Origin: Bacteroides graminisolvens DSM 19988 = JCM 15093
GTDB lineage: Bacteria > Bacteroidota > Bacteroidia > Bacteroidales > Bacteroidaceae
Length of the DNA stretch: 64,000 nt
Reading direction: 5' to 3'
NCBI RefSeq assembly: GCF_000428125.1
Contig: NZ_ATZI01000001.1
Span: 310,001 to 374,000 of the forward strand
The position numbers and the translations under genes are program-made. The notes beneath the pieces were generated by a model, which was not told the DNA's origin, ran no database searches, and was given only the letters and a program-made list of their open reading frames with translations. Positions 17,771-26,557 of the stretch are shown one piece after another (within the stretch, counting starts at the first letter, position 1; every line of letters begins with the position of its first letter).

Positions 17771-19242
17771 TTATTGAGCTTCCACTCGAAGCCGTCTTTG
17801 GTATCTTTAATCTCGAATCCCAAGGCTGTGAGCTCGTTTCGTATCTTATCAGACATAGCCCAGTCTTTATTGGCTTTGGCTTGCATTCTTTGCTCCAGTA
17901 ACATATCGACTACCTTGCCGTAAGCCGCTTCGCGACCGTCAGACGAGCCTGTTTCTTCTTTCAAGCCCAGTATATCAAACAAGAACAAGTGGAATGTGTC
18001 TTTCAACTCCTTTAAGTCGGCCTCAGAAAGCTTATTGTTTCCCGCCAATACATTGTTCACAATTCTGGCAGCCTCGAAGAGGTGCGAGATAACAATGGGA
18101 GAATTCAGGTCATCATTCATTGCCTCGTGGCATTTGGTGCGTATGCTTTGCACCTCTACATCCGATGCCGCCGATGTTTTGATGCGATCAAGTCCGTCGA
18201 CCGCTTCCAAAAGTCTTTGTAGTCCCTTTTCAGAAGCTTGCAGCGCCTCATTGCTGAAGTCAACCGTGCTGCGGTAGTGCGCCTGAAGGATAAAGAAACG
18301 AATGGTCATGGGGCTGTATGCCTGAGTCAGCATGGCATGAGAGCCATTGAAGAACTCATCAAGCGTAATGAAATTACCCAATGATTTACCCATTTTCGTT
18401 CCGTTAACGGTAATCATGTTGTTGTGCATCCAGTAGTGAACCATGTCGTCACCCTGCGATGCCACGGATTGTGCTATTTCGCATTCGTGGTGAGGGAAAA
18501 CAAGATCCATGCCGCCTCCGTGAATATCAAAATGCTCGCCCAGATACTTACGTCCCATGGCGGTACATTCGCAATGCCATCCGGGGAAACCATTGCTCCA
18601 AGGCGATGGCCAGCGCATGATGTGCTCCGGTTGTGCACACTTCCACAAAGCAAAGTCGGCCGGATTGCGCTTCTCACTCTGTCCGTCGAGTTCGCGGGTG
18701 GTGTTCAGTACATCGTCCAGATTACGTCCCGACAACTTACCGTAGTGATGATCTTTATTGTATTTAGCTACGTCGAAGTACACAGAACCTTCACTCTCGT
18801 AAGCATAGCCATTGTTCAAAATTTCTTTTACCAATTCAATCTGTTCAATGATGTGTCCCGAAGCGTGTGGTTCGATGCTTGGCGGCAAAACGTTGAGTGC
18901 TTCCATTGATTTGTGGTAACGGTTCACGTAATATTGCACCACTTCCATAGGCTCCAATTGCTCCAACCGAGCCTTCTTTGCTACCTTGTCTTCCCCTTCG
19001 TCAGCATCGTGCTCCAGGTGTCCCACATCGGTAATGTTGCGCACATAGCGTACTTTATACCCCAGGTGAGTAAGATAACGGAATAATATATCGAAAGTAA
19101 TGGCCGGACGTGCGTGCCCCAAATGTGCATCGCCGTAAACGGTTGGTCCGCATACGTACATGCCTACGTGAGGTGCATGCAGCGGTATAAACTGTTCCTT
19201 TTTCCTGCTTAAGGTGTTGTAAATCGTCAGTTGGTGTTCCAT
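17767..19242 (-). CDS. cysS: Cysteinyl-tRNA synthetase
   Basis: A 491-residue class I aminoacyl-tRNA synthetase that charges tRNA-Cys. The HIGH motif is HLGH (residues 40-43) after [11 protein letters not shown], where the Cys is the first zinc ligand. The other zinc-site residues are in WHCECTAMG and [11 protein letters not shown]. The KMSKS loop is KMGKS near residue 284. The C-terminal helical DALR-type region and [15 protein letters not shown] tail are present. Length is normal. Confidence 0.97.
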   Translation of the reverse strand: MEHQLTIYNTLSRKKEQFIPLHAPHVGMYVCGPTVYGDAHLGHARPAITFDILFRYLTHLGYKVRYVRNITDVGHLEHDADEGEDKVAKKARLEQLEPMEVVQYYVNRYHKSMEALNVLPPSIEPHASGHIIEQIELVKEILNNGYAYESEGSVYFDVAKYNKDHHYGKLSGRNLDDVLNTTRELDGQSEKRNPADFALWKCAQPEHIMRWPSPWSNGFPGWHCECTAMGRKYLGEHFDIHGGGMDLVFPHHECEIAQSVASQGDDMVHYWMHNNMITVNGTKMGKSLGNFITLDEFFNGSHAMLTQAYSPMTIRFFILQAHYRSTVDFSNEALQASEKGLQRLLEAVDGLDRIKTSAASDVEVQSIRTKCHEAMNDDLNSPIVISHLFEAARIVNNVLAGNNKLSEADLKELKDTFHLFLFDILGLKEETGSSDGREAAYGKVVDMLLEQRMQAKANKDWAMSDKIRNELTALGFEIKDTKDGFEWKLNK

Positions 19243-19269
19243 AACGCTTTGATTTATTTTTAAGAACTA

Positions 19270-19277
19270 CAAAGTTA
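19270..19277 (-). promoter_or_regulatory. -7 box for cysS
   Basis: On the minus strand this reads TAACTTTG (TAnnTTTG), 27 bp before the cysS ATG. The -33 element is unclear. Confidence 0.5.
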
Positions 19278-19352
19278 TAATAAATTGTTTATTTAGATGG
19301 ACTTTACCCACTAAAAGATAACCATTTCATTGCTTTTCTGCCCGTAGAGTTG

Positions 19353-19360
19353 TATTTTTG
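19353..19360 (+). promoter_or_regulatory. -7 box upstream of the palindrome array and HU-like gene
   Basis: TATTTTTG matches the -7 consensus. Transcription from here would start about 10 bp before the palindrome array at 19373-19464 and place the array in the mRNA leader of the HU-like gene. Confidence 0.5.
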
Positions 19361-19372
19361 TAGTGAGAAGAA

Positions 19373-19464
19373 AAGCGGCTAACCATGGTTGGACGACTGA
19401 ACAACCATGGTGGGCATATCGGCTAACCTAGGTTGGTAAATCAGCTAACCAAGGTTAGCCGCTT
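19373..19464. promoter_or_regulatory. Array of four palindromes at exact 22-bp spacing, bounded by a 12-bp inverted repeat
   Basis: Ten-base palindromes of the form AACCNNGGTT lie at 19381 (AACCATGGTT), 19403 (AACCATGGTG, one mismatch), 19425 (AACCTAGGTT) and 19447 (AACCAAGGTT). Their centres are exactly 22 bp apart, about two DNA turns. The outer ends AAGCGGCTAACC (19373-19384) and GGTTAGCCGCTT (19453-19464) are perfect reverse complements. The array lies between a -7 box and the HU-like start codon, 79 bp before the ATG. It could be a multi-site operator or a structured RNA leader; which one cannot be told from sequence. Confidence 0.85.
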
Positions 19465-19543
19465 ATTTGATAAATGCCTTTGTGGGTGTTTGTCAGGCTT
19501 CGGAGAGCATACACCTTTGTATAAACTTTATAATGTAATAGGA

Positions 19544-20182
19544 ATGGCAATTCATTTTGAATGGTACGAAACACCGGTGGCACCGCATCAGCCGGAAGAG
19601 AAGACGCTGCATGCGCGCATTAGTTTTAACGGGAAAACAGATACGGCTCAGCTGCGGAAAAAAATACAAGAACGTTGCACGCTGTCGGAGACCGATGTAG
19701 TGGCAGTTCTCGATGCGTTGTCTCGCGTGATGGGCGAGGAGCTGGCAGATGGCCGGCAGGTGCACCTGGACGGGATAGGGTATTTTCATCCCACGCTGAC
19801 TTGCACGGAAATAATCAAGGAAGATACGAAGCAGAAGAATGCCAAGGTGCGTTTGAAAAGCATTAAATTCAGAGCCGATAAGAAGCTGAATAGCTCGATT
19901 GGTGAGGTGAAGGTGCAACATGTGAAGCACAACGAGCACTCTTCGCGATTGTCACCGGAAGAAATAGATAGGTATCTCACGGAGTACTTCAGCACGCATC
20001 GTTTCATGACCCGTGCCGATTTTCAGAAAGGCTGCGGCTTGCTTAGAAATACGGCAATGAATCATCTTCGCCGATTAATTGCTGAGGGTAAAATCAAGAA
20101 CATCGGATTGCGCATGCAGCCCATTTATGTGCCCCTGCCCGGATACTACGGGGTGGATGCCGAAAATGCCATTGATCAATGA
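19544..20182 (+). CDS. HU-family DNA-binding protein with C-terminal winged-helix-like extension
   Basis: A 212-residue protein. The N-terminal half resembles the HU-like fold of Bacteroidetes (LHARISFNGKTDTAQLRKKI, VVAVLDALSRVMGEELADG, VHLDGIGYFHPTL), with KSIKFRADKKLNSSIG after it. The C-terminal part (EIDRYLTEYFSTHRFMTRADFQ, LRNTAMNHLRRLIAEGKIKNIG) looks like a helix-turn-helix that could read specific DNA. ATG at 19544 starts a MAIHFEWYET N-terminus; the longer frame from TTG at 19433 would translate part of the palindrome array and is less likely. The stop codon directly abuts the stop of the convergent SNF2 gene. Confidence 0.82.
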   Translation: MAIHFEWYETPVAPHQPEEKTLHARISFNGKTDTAQLRKKIQERCTLSETDVVAVLDALSRVMGEELADGRQVHLDGIGYFHPTLTCTEIIKEDTKQKNAKVRLKSIKFRADKKLNSSIGEVKVQHVKHNEHSSRLSPEEIDRYLTEYFSTHRFMTRADFQKGCGLLRNTAMNHLRRLIAEGKIKNIGLRMQPIYVPLPGYYGVDAENAIDQ

Positions 20183-23029
20183 TCAAGTAAGCAGCATTTC
20201 CCATTCGCTGTCGGTCAGTGAATCGAGCGGGTTGTTGTCGGTGATGAACGACTCGGCCAGCTTCCTTTTTTCTGCCTGCAGCTGCATCATCTTCTCTTCA
20301 ATGCTGTCTTGGGTGATAAAACGATAGGCCATGACCTGCTTTTGTTGCCCGATGCGGTGTGCCCGCCCGATGGCTTGCATCTCCGCCGCCGGATTCCACC
20401 ACGGGTCGATGATAAAGATATAGTCGGCTTGGGTGAGGTTTAGTCCCACGCCCCCCGCCTTGAGCGAAATCAGGAACGCCTGTATGTTTTCATCGTCCGT
20501 GAAGCGGGTAATTTCTTCTTCGCGGTTGGTGGTGCTGCCCGTGAGCATGGCATACTTCCATTTCCGTTTGGTAAATGCTTTGGCCACCAGTTCGAGGTGC
20601 TGTACGAAAGATGAAAAGATAAGAACCTTGTGGCCTTCACTTCGCAATGTTTCGAAGGTGCCTACAATTTCCTCCATCTTGCCCGACTCCTCGCGAAAGT
20701 CTTTCAGCGTCAATCTGGGGTGACAAGCCAGTTGGCGCAACCTCATGATGCCGTTGATGATGGTGAAATTTCTTTTTTCACTCTCAACCTCAAGTTCATG
20801 GAGTAAGATGCTACGCAAGCGGTTTCTTTCGTCCTTATAAAGTTCCTCCTGCTGTTCCGTCATGCCACAATAAAGAACCTCTTCGGTTAATGATGGTAGT
20901 TCCGGAGCAACATCGGATTTGCTGCGGCGTAGAATAAAAGGTTCCAGCAACCGTTTCAGTTCACTTTCCTTCACCTCGTTGCCTTGCCTGATGGGAAGAA
21001 TAAAGTTCTTGGTGAAGTGCCTCTCACTGCCCAGTAAATCGGGTTGCAGGAAACAAAACTGCGCCCAAAGGTCTTTCAGTGAATTCTCTATTGGTGTGCC
21101 GGTAAGTACCAACCGGTGATTACCCTTCAATGTTACGGCTGCCTTGAAGGTGAATGAGTCGCTGTTTTTGATGCTCTGACTTTCGTCCAGAATAACATAC
21201 TCGAACACGTATTTGCTCAGCTCGCTGATGTTGTTACGCATAATGCCGTAACTGGTAAGTACTATGTGATACTGATTGAACTCTTTGGGCGTAATGCCCT
21301 TTTTGCCTACGCCATTACCTTCATATTGTCCGATGGACAGGTTGGTAAAGCGTTGCCCTTCTTTGGCCCAGTTGTGCAAAAGAGACGTAGGAACCACAAT
21401 GAGTGAGGCATGTTTGGCTTTGGCGTTGTACACGTATTGCAGAAGCGCTAAAGTCTGAATGGTTTTACCCAATCCCATGTCATCGGCCAGGCAGCCGTTA
21501 AAACGGTGCTCGTAAAGATGCACCATCCATGACAATCCCGCTTGCTGGTAATGCCTTAACTGGGCGCGGAAACCTTCGGGAGCATCTAATAAACGCTTGG
21601 GTTGATACGGCCCCGTCTTCTTCCCGTCTTCCGAAAAAGCCGATTGCACCAATCCCACGAGCGACCGTCTGACGCGAATCGTTTTGTCTTCCTTTACCGT
21701 GGCTGCTTGTAGCAAACCGCTGTACTTACTGAACCAGTCTTCGGGCAGCAGCATGATTTTCCCGCTGGGCAGCACAAACTCACGATTCCCCTCCAGTATA
21801 TGCTTTCTGAAGTGAGTAAAGGGCAGTACCATGCCGTCAATCATCACCTGGATGTTCAGTTCAAACCAGTCGCGGTCATCTTCCTTATAAAATTGCTCAA
21901 TGCGTATGTCTTCCAAACAATATTCGGCTTCGACGGTTTCATTGGTGATAACGAACCGTTTGTGGAGCAACTCTTTGTTTTGGTACAACCAGCTTACGAG
22001 GGGAGAAGAATCATTGGAATGGGTGTTCTTGGGAACAAATAGCTTGTCGCTTACCTGTTTCAATCCCGATGCTTTCAGGAATTCGTATGCTTCGTTTTCC
22101 CTGGCAATGTCACGCTCAAAATAGACAATGCGGATGTTCTCCGTGGTATTGTCCAACCGGGCTATCTTGGCTGTGGCGCAAGCATCGTGCGTAAACTCCT
22201 GATCACCGTATGTAAAATGCAACCGGATACCCCAGTCTAGCCCGGGAGTCAGGTTTACGGTGAGATGCGGTTCGCATGAAACCTGCTCTTCTACAATGTC
22301 GAACCCCGAAGCCGTAACGTGATGATAACGCATGGCCGGCAACACGATGTTCTCCATGTACTTTTCGCTTAGAGAAGCATCCACGCTAACCTGCGCTTTA
22401 TGGGTAAAAGGAAGTATTCGCGAAGCCTCAATGTGGTTAAATACGTGAAGCTCTCTGCCTAGCATGAGCACGGCAGGCGAGGAGCTGAGCACGATAACCG
22501 GCTTCTTGTCGGGCAAACTTACCTCATCGCCATTTCGGGAACATTTAATGGCATAGCTAAATAGCTTTTTGGTCAGGGTAAAGTGAAACGAGAGGCTGCT
22601 CGATTGCTCATTTACCTCATAACGATGGTGTTCGTAAAGCAGGTTGCTGCCGGCTTGTTTCTCATATAGGGGCAGTTTGTACTTTACAATGAGCTTGATC
22701 ATTTCGAGTAGTTTCTTCTCAATGTACGGTCGCACTTGCTCCTTGTACTTCTTCTCGGTAAGTTTATGCAAAAACACACTGCTGCTCTTTTCTTTGGAGT
22801 AGACTGCTGTGAGATACTTCTCGGTGTAGTGCGCGGCAATATCTATGGCTTTACGCTCCGGGGCCGAAAGACGGTCAATCAAACCTTCAGGCGCATGGAA
22901 AGCCTGTTCGGCAAGTTGTACCATTTCATTGTCCCTCCGCGCTACGGTATAGGGGAGCAATAGATGTCCCAATACCGGATGTTGCGCCAGAACAATAACT
23001 ATTTCTGCAGATGGAATAGTTTGTTTCAT
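20183..23029 (-). CDS. SNF2-family DEAD/DEAH-box helicase-like ATPase
   Basis: A 948-residue Swi2/Snf2 ATPase. The N-terminal 450 or so residues are divergent. The motor follows: Walker A in DDMGLGKTIQTLALL (about residue 514), the DExx box as DESQSIKN (about 619), LTGTPIENSLKDLWAQF, and motifs V/VI in LKAGGVGLNLTQADYIF and QAIGRAHRIGQQKQV. Such proteins translocate on double-stranded DNA and remodel protein-DNA complexes; bacterial members (RapA/HepA-like) may recycle RNA polymerase. No nuclease domain is seen and no restriction or defence gene is adjacent. It converges on the HU-like gene with zero bases between the stops. Confidence 0.92.
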   Translation of the reverse strand: MKQTIPSAEIVIVLAQHPVLGHLLLPYTVARRDNEMVQLAEQAFHAPEGLIDRLSAPERKAIDIAAHYTEKYLTAVYSKEKSSSVFLHKLTEKKYKEQVRPYIEKKLLEMIKLIVKYKLPLYEKQAGSNLLYEHHRYEVNEQSSSLSFHFTLTKKLFSYAIKCSRNGDEVSLPDKKPVIVLSSSPAVLMLGRELHVFNHIEASRILPFTHKAQVSVDASLSEKYMENIVLPAMRYHHVTASGFDIVEEQVSCEPHLTVNLTPGLDWGIRLHFTYGDQEFTHDACATAKIARLDNTTENIRIVYFERDIARENEAYEFLKASGLKQVSDKLFVPKNTHSNDSSPLVSWLYQNKELLHKRFVITNETVEAEYCLEDIRIEQFYKEDDRDWFELNIQVMIDGMVLPFTHFRKHILEGNREFVLPSGKIMLLPEDWFSKYSGLLQAATVKEDKTIRVRRSLVGLVQSAFSEDGKKTGPYQPKRLLDAPEGFRAQLRHYQQAGLSWMVHLYEHRFNGCLADDMGLGKTIQTLALLQYVYNAKAKHASLIVVPTSLLHNWAKEGQRFTNLSIGQYEGNGVGKKGITPKEFNQYHIVLTSYGIMRNNISELSKYVFEYVILDESQSIKNSDSFTFKAAVTLKGNHRLVLTGTPIENSLKDLWAQFCFLQPDLLGSERHFTKNFILPIRQGNEVKESELKRLLEPFILRRSKSDVAPELPSLTEEVLYCGMTEQQEELYKDERNRLRSILLHELEVESEKRNFTIINGIMRLRQLACHPRLTLKDFREESGKMEEIVGTFETLRSEGHKVLIFSSFVQHLELVAKAFTKRKWKYAMLTGSTTNREEEITRFTDDENIQAFLISLKAGGVGLNLTQADYIFIIDPWWNPAAEMQAIGRAHRIGQQKQVMAYRFITQDSIEEKMMQLQAEKRKLAESFITDNNPLDSLTDSEWEMLLT

Positions 23030-23077
23030 GTAGTCTTTTTAAGGTGTTTGGCTCTTGTGAGGAGCAAGTCGTTGTGT

Positions 23078-24589
23078 TTATGCGTTGTTGAGAGAGAGCA
23101 TCTCGTCAATGTACTGCCTGTTGTTGCTTAAACGGGGCACTTTGTGCTGCCCGCCCAGTTTGCCTTTTTCCTTCAGCCAGTCGTGAAACAATCCTTTGCG
23201 TGCAGGTATTACCTCCAGCGGTTGCAGAGCGATGTCTTTCCAGCGTTTCGCTTCGTAATCAGAGTTCAGCTCTTTCAGGGTACTGTCAAGTACGGAAGCA
23301 AAATGCTCAATGGAATCGGGCGTTTGGGCAAATTCAATAACCCATTGATGTCTACACTTGGCATTGGCATCCATGAATACGGGGGCGGCGGTATACTCAC
23401 TCACCTGAGCGCCTGTTACGGAGCATGCCTTGGCAAGTCCTTTTTCGGCATTATCAATGATTAGCTCTTCGCCAAAGGCATTGATGAAATGCTTGGTGCG
23501 GCCCGTGATGACAAACTTATAAGGCTTGTTATTGGTGAACTTCACCGTGTCACCAATCATGTATCGCCATAATCCGCACGAGGTAGTGATAACCAGCGCG
23601 TAGTTTTTATGGAGTTCCACCTCTTCCAGACAAAACACTTTGGGGTTTTCTTTGCCGACTTCTTCCAGTGGAATGAATTCGTAGAATATGCCGTAGTCAA
23701 TCATCAACAACATGGAAGGGTCTGCCGGATCATTCTGTGTACCGAAGTAACCTTCTGAGGCGTTATAAGTTTCCACATAGTGCATGTTGGGCGATTGAAT
23801 CACTTGGTGGTATTGGTCGCGGTAAGGGGTGAAGCTTACGCCTCCATGGAAAAAGACTTCCAGATTGGGCCACACTTCTTCCAAATGCTGCTTTCCGGTT
23901 TTTTCGAGTATGCGTTTGATGAGTACCAGAAACCAGGAGGGAACTCCCGAAAGACTCGTCACATTGGTTTGAATCGTGCTGTTGGCAATGGCTTCTATCT
24001 TACTTTCCCATTCACTCATCAGCGCTATTTCCTTTTTAGGAACACGGATGAGGTTTACCAGCGGACTGACATTCTGTATCAGGATGGCCGATAAGTCGCC
24101 TACTAAACTGTGTCGGGAATTATGGTTGGGACTGTGACTGCCACCTAAGATCACTCCTTTGCCTGAGAAGAAACGGCTTTCGGGGTTCATCCGTAAGTAA
24201 AGGGCCACGGCATCGGCGCCTCCCTTGTAATGAATATCTTTAAGAGCTTCTTTGCTGACAGGAAGAAACTTGCTTTTGTCATTGGTGGTGCCCGACGACT
24301 TGGCAAACCAGCGTATCTCAGAAGGCCAGATGAGGTTCTTCTCTCCGGCACGCAAACGTTCTACGTAAGGCTTCACCTCTTCATAGGTCTGAACAGGCAG
24401 ACGTCTTCTGAATTCATCGTAACTGGTAATACTTTTGTAATCGTACTTCTTGCCCCACTCGGTGTTTTGAGCTTCTTTAATTAGCCGGGTAAGCACCCTG
24501 CTTTGTATCTCACCCGCTTGTGTGGCATAAAGATCTATTTCTTTTAGTCGTGAATCAAAAAGTTTTCTTATTATCTTAGTGCTATTCAT
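23078..24589 (-). CDS. GH3 auxin-responsive promoter family protein (acyl-adenylate-forming)
   Basis: A 503-residue member of the GH3 family (named after a plant gene, unrelated to glycoside hydrolase family 3). Plant members adenylate jasmonate or auxin and conjugate amino acids. The bacterial substrate is unknown. The ATP-binding signature is WFAKSSGTTNDKSKFLPVS near residue 93, with YNASEGYFGTQNDP and VITTSCGLWRYMIGDTVKF further on. The terminal KVPRLSNNRQYIDEM is typical of Bacteroidetes copies. It is separated from the SNF2 start by 48 bp and could be co-transcribed with it as the upstream gene. Confidence 0.9.
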   Translation of the reverse strand: MNSTKIIRKLFDSRLKEIDLYATQAGEIQSRVLTRLIKEAQNTEWGKKYDYKSITSYDEFRRRLPVQTYEEVKPYVERLRAGEKNLIWPSEIRWFAKSSGTTNDKSKFLPVSKEALKDIHYKGGADAVALYLRMNPESRFFSGKGVILGGSHSPNHNSRHSLVGDLSAILIQNVSPLVNLIRVPKKEIALMSEWESKIEAIANSTIQTNVTSLSGVPSWFLVLIKRILEKTGKQHLEEVWPNLEVFFHGGVSFTPYRDQYHQVIQSPNMHYVETYNASEGYFGTQNDPADPSMLLMIDYGIFYEFIPLEEVGKENPKVFCLEEVELHKNYALVITTSCGLWRYMIGDTVKFTNNKPYKFVITGRTKHFINAFGEELIIDNAEKGLAKACSVTGAQVSEYTAAPVFMDANAKCRHQWVIEFAQTPDSIEHFASVLDSTLKELNSDYEAKRWKDIALQPLEVIPARKGLFHDWLKEKGKLGGQHKVPRLSNNRQYIDEMLSLNNA

Positions 24590-24621
24590 TACTTATTTTT
24601 GTAAAATAACGTTTGAATGTA

Positions 24622-24629
24622 CAAAAGTA
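24622..24629 (-). promoter_or_regulatory. -7 box for the GH3-auxin-family gene
   Basis: On the minus strand this reads TACTTTTG, 32 bp before the ATG. A weaker TATCTTTA lies on the plus strand at 24651-24658 for the divergent pfkA. Confidence 0.45.
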
Positions 24630-24682
24630 AGCTTATTTATCTTTTTTTTCTATCTTTACCACGAAAATATCGTTAAAACTAT

Positions 24683-25693
24683 ATGAGAATAGGTATATTG
24701 ACTTCAGGTGGAGATTGTCCGGGTATCAATGCCACCATTCGTGGTGTGTGCAAGACGGCCATTCATCATTATGGTATGGAAGTGCTGGGCATACACAGTG
24801 GTTTTCAGGGCTTACTCGATAAAGATGTGGAGGTTTTTACCGATAAATCGTTGTCGGGCTTACTAAATCAGGGCGGTACTGTTTTGGGTACTTCGCGTGA
24901 AAAACCTTTCAAAAAGAAGGGCGTTCCTGCCGATGTAAACAAGCCTGCCCTTATTCAGCAGCATATCCGTGAGCTGGGTATTGATTGTGTGGTGTGCATT
25001 GGTGGTAATGGTACGCAGAAAACCGCTGCTAAGTTTGCTGCCATGGGCGTAAATATTGTGTCTGTTCCCAAAACGATTGATAACGATATTTGGGGTACGG
25101 ATTCCTCTTTTGGCTTTGATACGGCTGTGACCATTGCTACAGATGCCATTGACCGTCTGCACTCAACGGCCAGTTCGCACAAGCGTGTTATGGTCATTGA
25201 AGTAATGGGGCACAAAGCCGGGTGGATTGCTCTTTATTCGGGCATGGCCGGAGGAGGTGACGTTATCTTGCTTCCCGAAATTCCTTATAAACTGGAGAAT
25301 ATTCGCGAAACCATTATGAACCGCATCAAAAGAGGTAAGCCTTATTCCATCGTTGTGGTAGCCGAAGGCATTCAAACGGACGGCAACAGGCGTGCGGCCG
25401 AGTTCATAGCTCAGGAAATAGAGCGTGAAACAGGGTTGGAAACTCGTGAAACCGTGCTGGGTTACATTCAACGGGGAGGATCGCCAACACCGTTCGACCG
25501 TAATTTGTCGACCCGAATGGGGGGACACGCCACCGAACTTATTGCCAATGGTGAATACGGACGCATGATTACGTTAGTAGGAAGTGAGATATCTTCTATA
25601 CCTTTAGAGGAGGTAGCCGGTAAGCTAAAGCTGGTAACTGAAGAGCACGACTTAGTCGTTCAGGGACGAAGAATGGGTGTCTGCTTCGGATAA
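24683..25693 (+). CDS. pfkA: 6-phosphofructokinase, mixed-specificity clade
   Basis: A 336-residue phosphofructokinase forming fructose 1,6-bisphosphate in glycolysis. Motifs are GILTSGGDCPGINA at the N-terminus, GGNGT (107-111), PKTIDND (129-135), then MGHKAGWIALYSGMAGGGD and QRGGSPTPFDR. In ATP-dependent enzymes of the E. coli type these read GGDG and PGTIDND; Lys in place of the second Gly is typical of pyrophosphate-using or mixed clades. The Asn in GGNG replaces an Asp linked to metal-nucleotide binding. Phosphoryl donor is therefore uncertain. Its last 42 bp overlap the convergent rnc gene. Confidence 0.92.
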   Translation: MRIGILTSGGDCPGINATIRGVCKTAIHHYGMEVLGIHSGFQGLLDKDVEVFTDKSLSGLLNQGGTVLGTSREKPFKKKGVPADVNKPALIQQHIRELGIDCVVCIGGNGTQKTAAKFAAMGVNIVSVPKTIDNDIWGTDSSFGFDTAVTIATDAIDRLHSTASSHKRVMVIEVMGHKAGWIALYSGMAGGGDVILLPEIPYKLENIRETIMNRIKRGKPYSIVVVAEGIQTDGNRRAAEFIAQEIERETGLETRETVLGYIQRGGSPTPFDRNLSTRMGGHATELIANGEYGRMITLVGSEISSIPLEEVAGKLKLVTEEHDLVVQGRRMGVCFG

Positions 25694-26554
25694 TTGCGCC
25701 GGTTCACGTTCCGTATCCGACTCGATAGGCTGAGCAAGGGTGTTGTCTGCTGTGCTTGCTTCGGGAGTACCGGTAAGAGTGGTGCGGTCTATCTTTATGT
25801 TTTCTATGGAACTGATAAACTCCGGATTGGTCTTTATCTTCTTTAAAGCCATTTGAGCGGCATTCTGTTGCGACTCTTTCTTGGAATAGCCGGTGCCGGT
25901 GCCGGCAGATAATCCTTCAATCATGATTTCCGTTTGAAATACCGGATTGGAGTCTTGGTCGAGGAACTGTTCAATAAGCTCAAACGATACTTCCATCTTG
26001 CTCTTTTGGCTCCATTCAATCAGCTTTGACTTGAAGTTAACCTCCTTGCGCGACAGTTTATCGAGGTCGATGTACCGTTTGATGATTTTCTCTTCCAGAA
26101 ACATCTTGCACTTATCATACCCCTGATCAATGTAGATAGCACCAACAAATGCTTCGAACGCATTGCCGTACATGTAACTGTTGTGCGAAGAAGTTCGGGT
26201 TGATGATTTGATTAGCTTGTCGAGTCCTATCTCAACGGCTAGTTTGTTGAGAGTTTCCCGCTGCACAATCTTTGAACGGGTATTGGTGAGAAAGCCTTCT
26301 CGCTTCCCTTCGAAATGAAGATATACAATATCGGCCACAACGGCATCAAGAATAGCATCTCCTAAAAACTCCAGACGCTCATTGTTTATGGGCTTTCCTT
26401 TGTCAGATCGTAGACTAGTTGATTTATGGAGAAGTGCTTGTTCGTAAATTTGTATGTCACGCGGAAAGAATCCGAGTATTCGGTAGAAACAAAAATAAGA
26501 CTCTCTGTTCTTATTGAACAGGAGCCTTATCTTATCTATTTCATTGCGTAACAC
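25652..26554 (-). CDS. rnc: Ribonuclease III
   Basis: A 300-residue double-strand-specific endoribonuclease. The catalytic signature NERLEFLGDAILD lies near residues 63-75, with the second acidic site in NAFEAFVGAIYIDQG. The double-stranded RNA-binding domain follows (FKSKLIEWSQKSKMEVSFEL to GTGTGYSKKESQQNAAQMALKKI). A Ser/Thr/Glu-rich tail of about 50 residues ends the protein; part of it is encoded in the overlap with pfkA. The start is GTG, 3 bp after the fabF stop. It is the third gene of acpP-fabF-rnc. Confidence 0.96.
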   Translation of the reverse strand: MLRNEIDKIRLLFNKNRESYFCFYRILGFFPRDIQIYEQALLHKSTSLRSDKGKPINNERLEFLGDAILDAVVADIVYLHFEGKREGFLTNTRSKIVQRETLNKLAVEIGLDKLIKSSTRTSSHNSYMYGNAFEAFVGAIYIDQGYDKCKMFLEEKIIKRYIDLDKLSRKEVNFKSKLIEWSQKSKMEVSFELIEQFLDQDSNPVFQTEIMIEGLSAGTGTGYSKKESQQNAAQMALKKIKTNPEFISSIENIKIDRTTLTGTPEASTADNTLAQPIESDTEREPAQLSEADTHSSSLND

Positions 26555-26557
26555 GAT

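Noticed and set aside
19378..19465. CRISPR-like array
   Set aside because: Units are 22 bp including the spacer, only the palindromic core is conserved, there are four units and no cas genes; this is an operator- or leader-type array.
20183..23029. SNF2 helicase as part of a defence system
   Set aside because: No nuclease, methyltransferase or other defence gene is adjacent; neighbours are an HU-like gene and a GH3-auxin-family gene in a housekeeping region.
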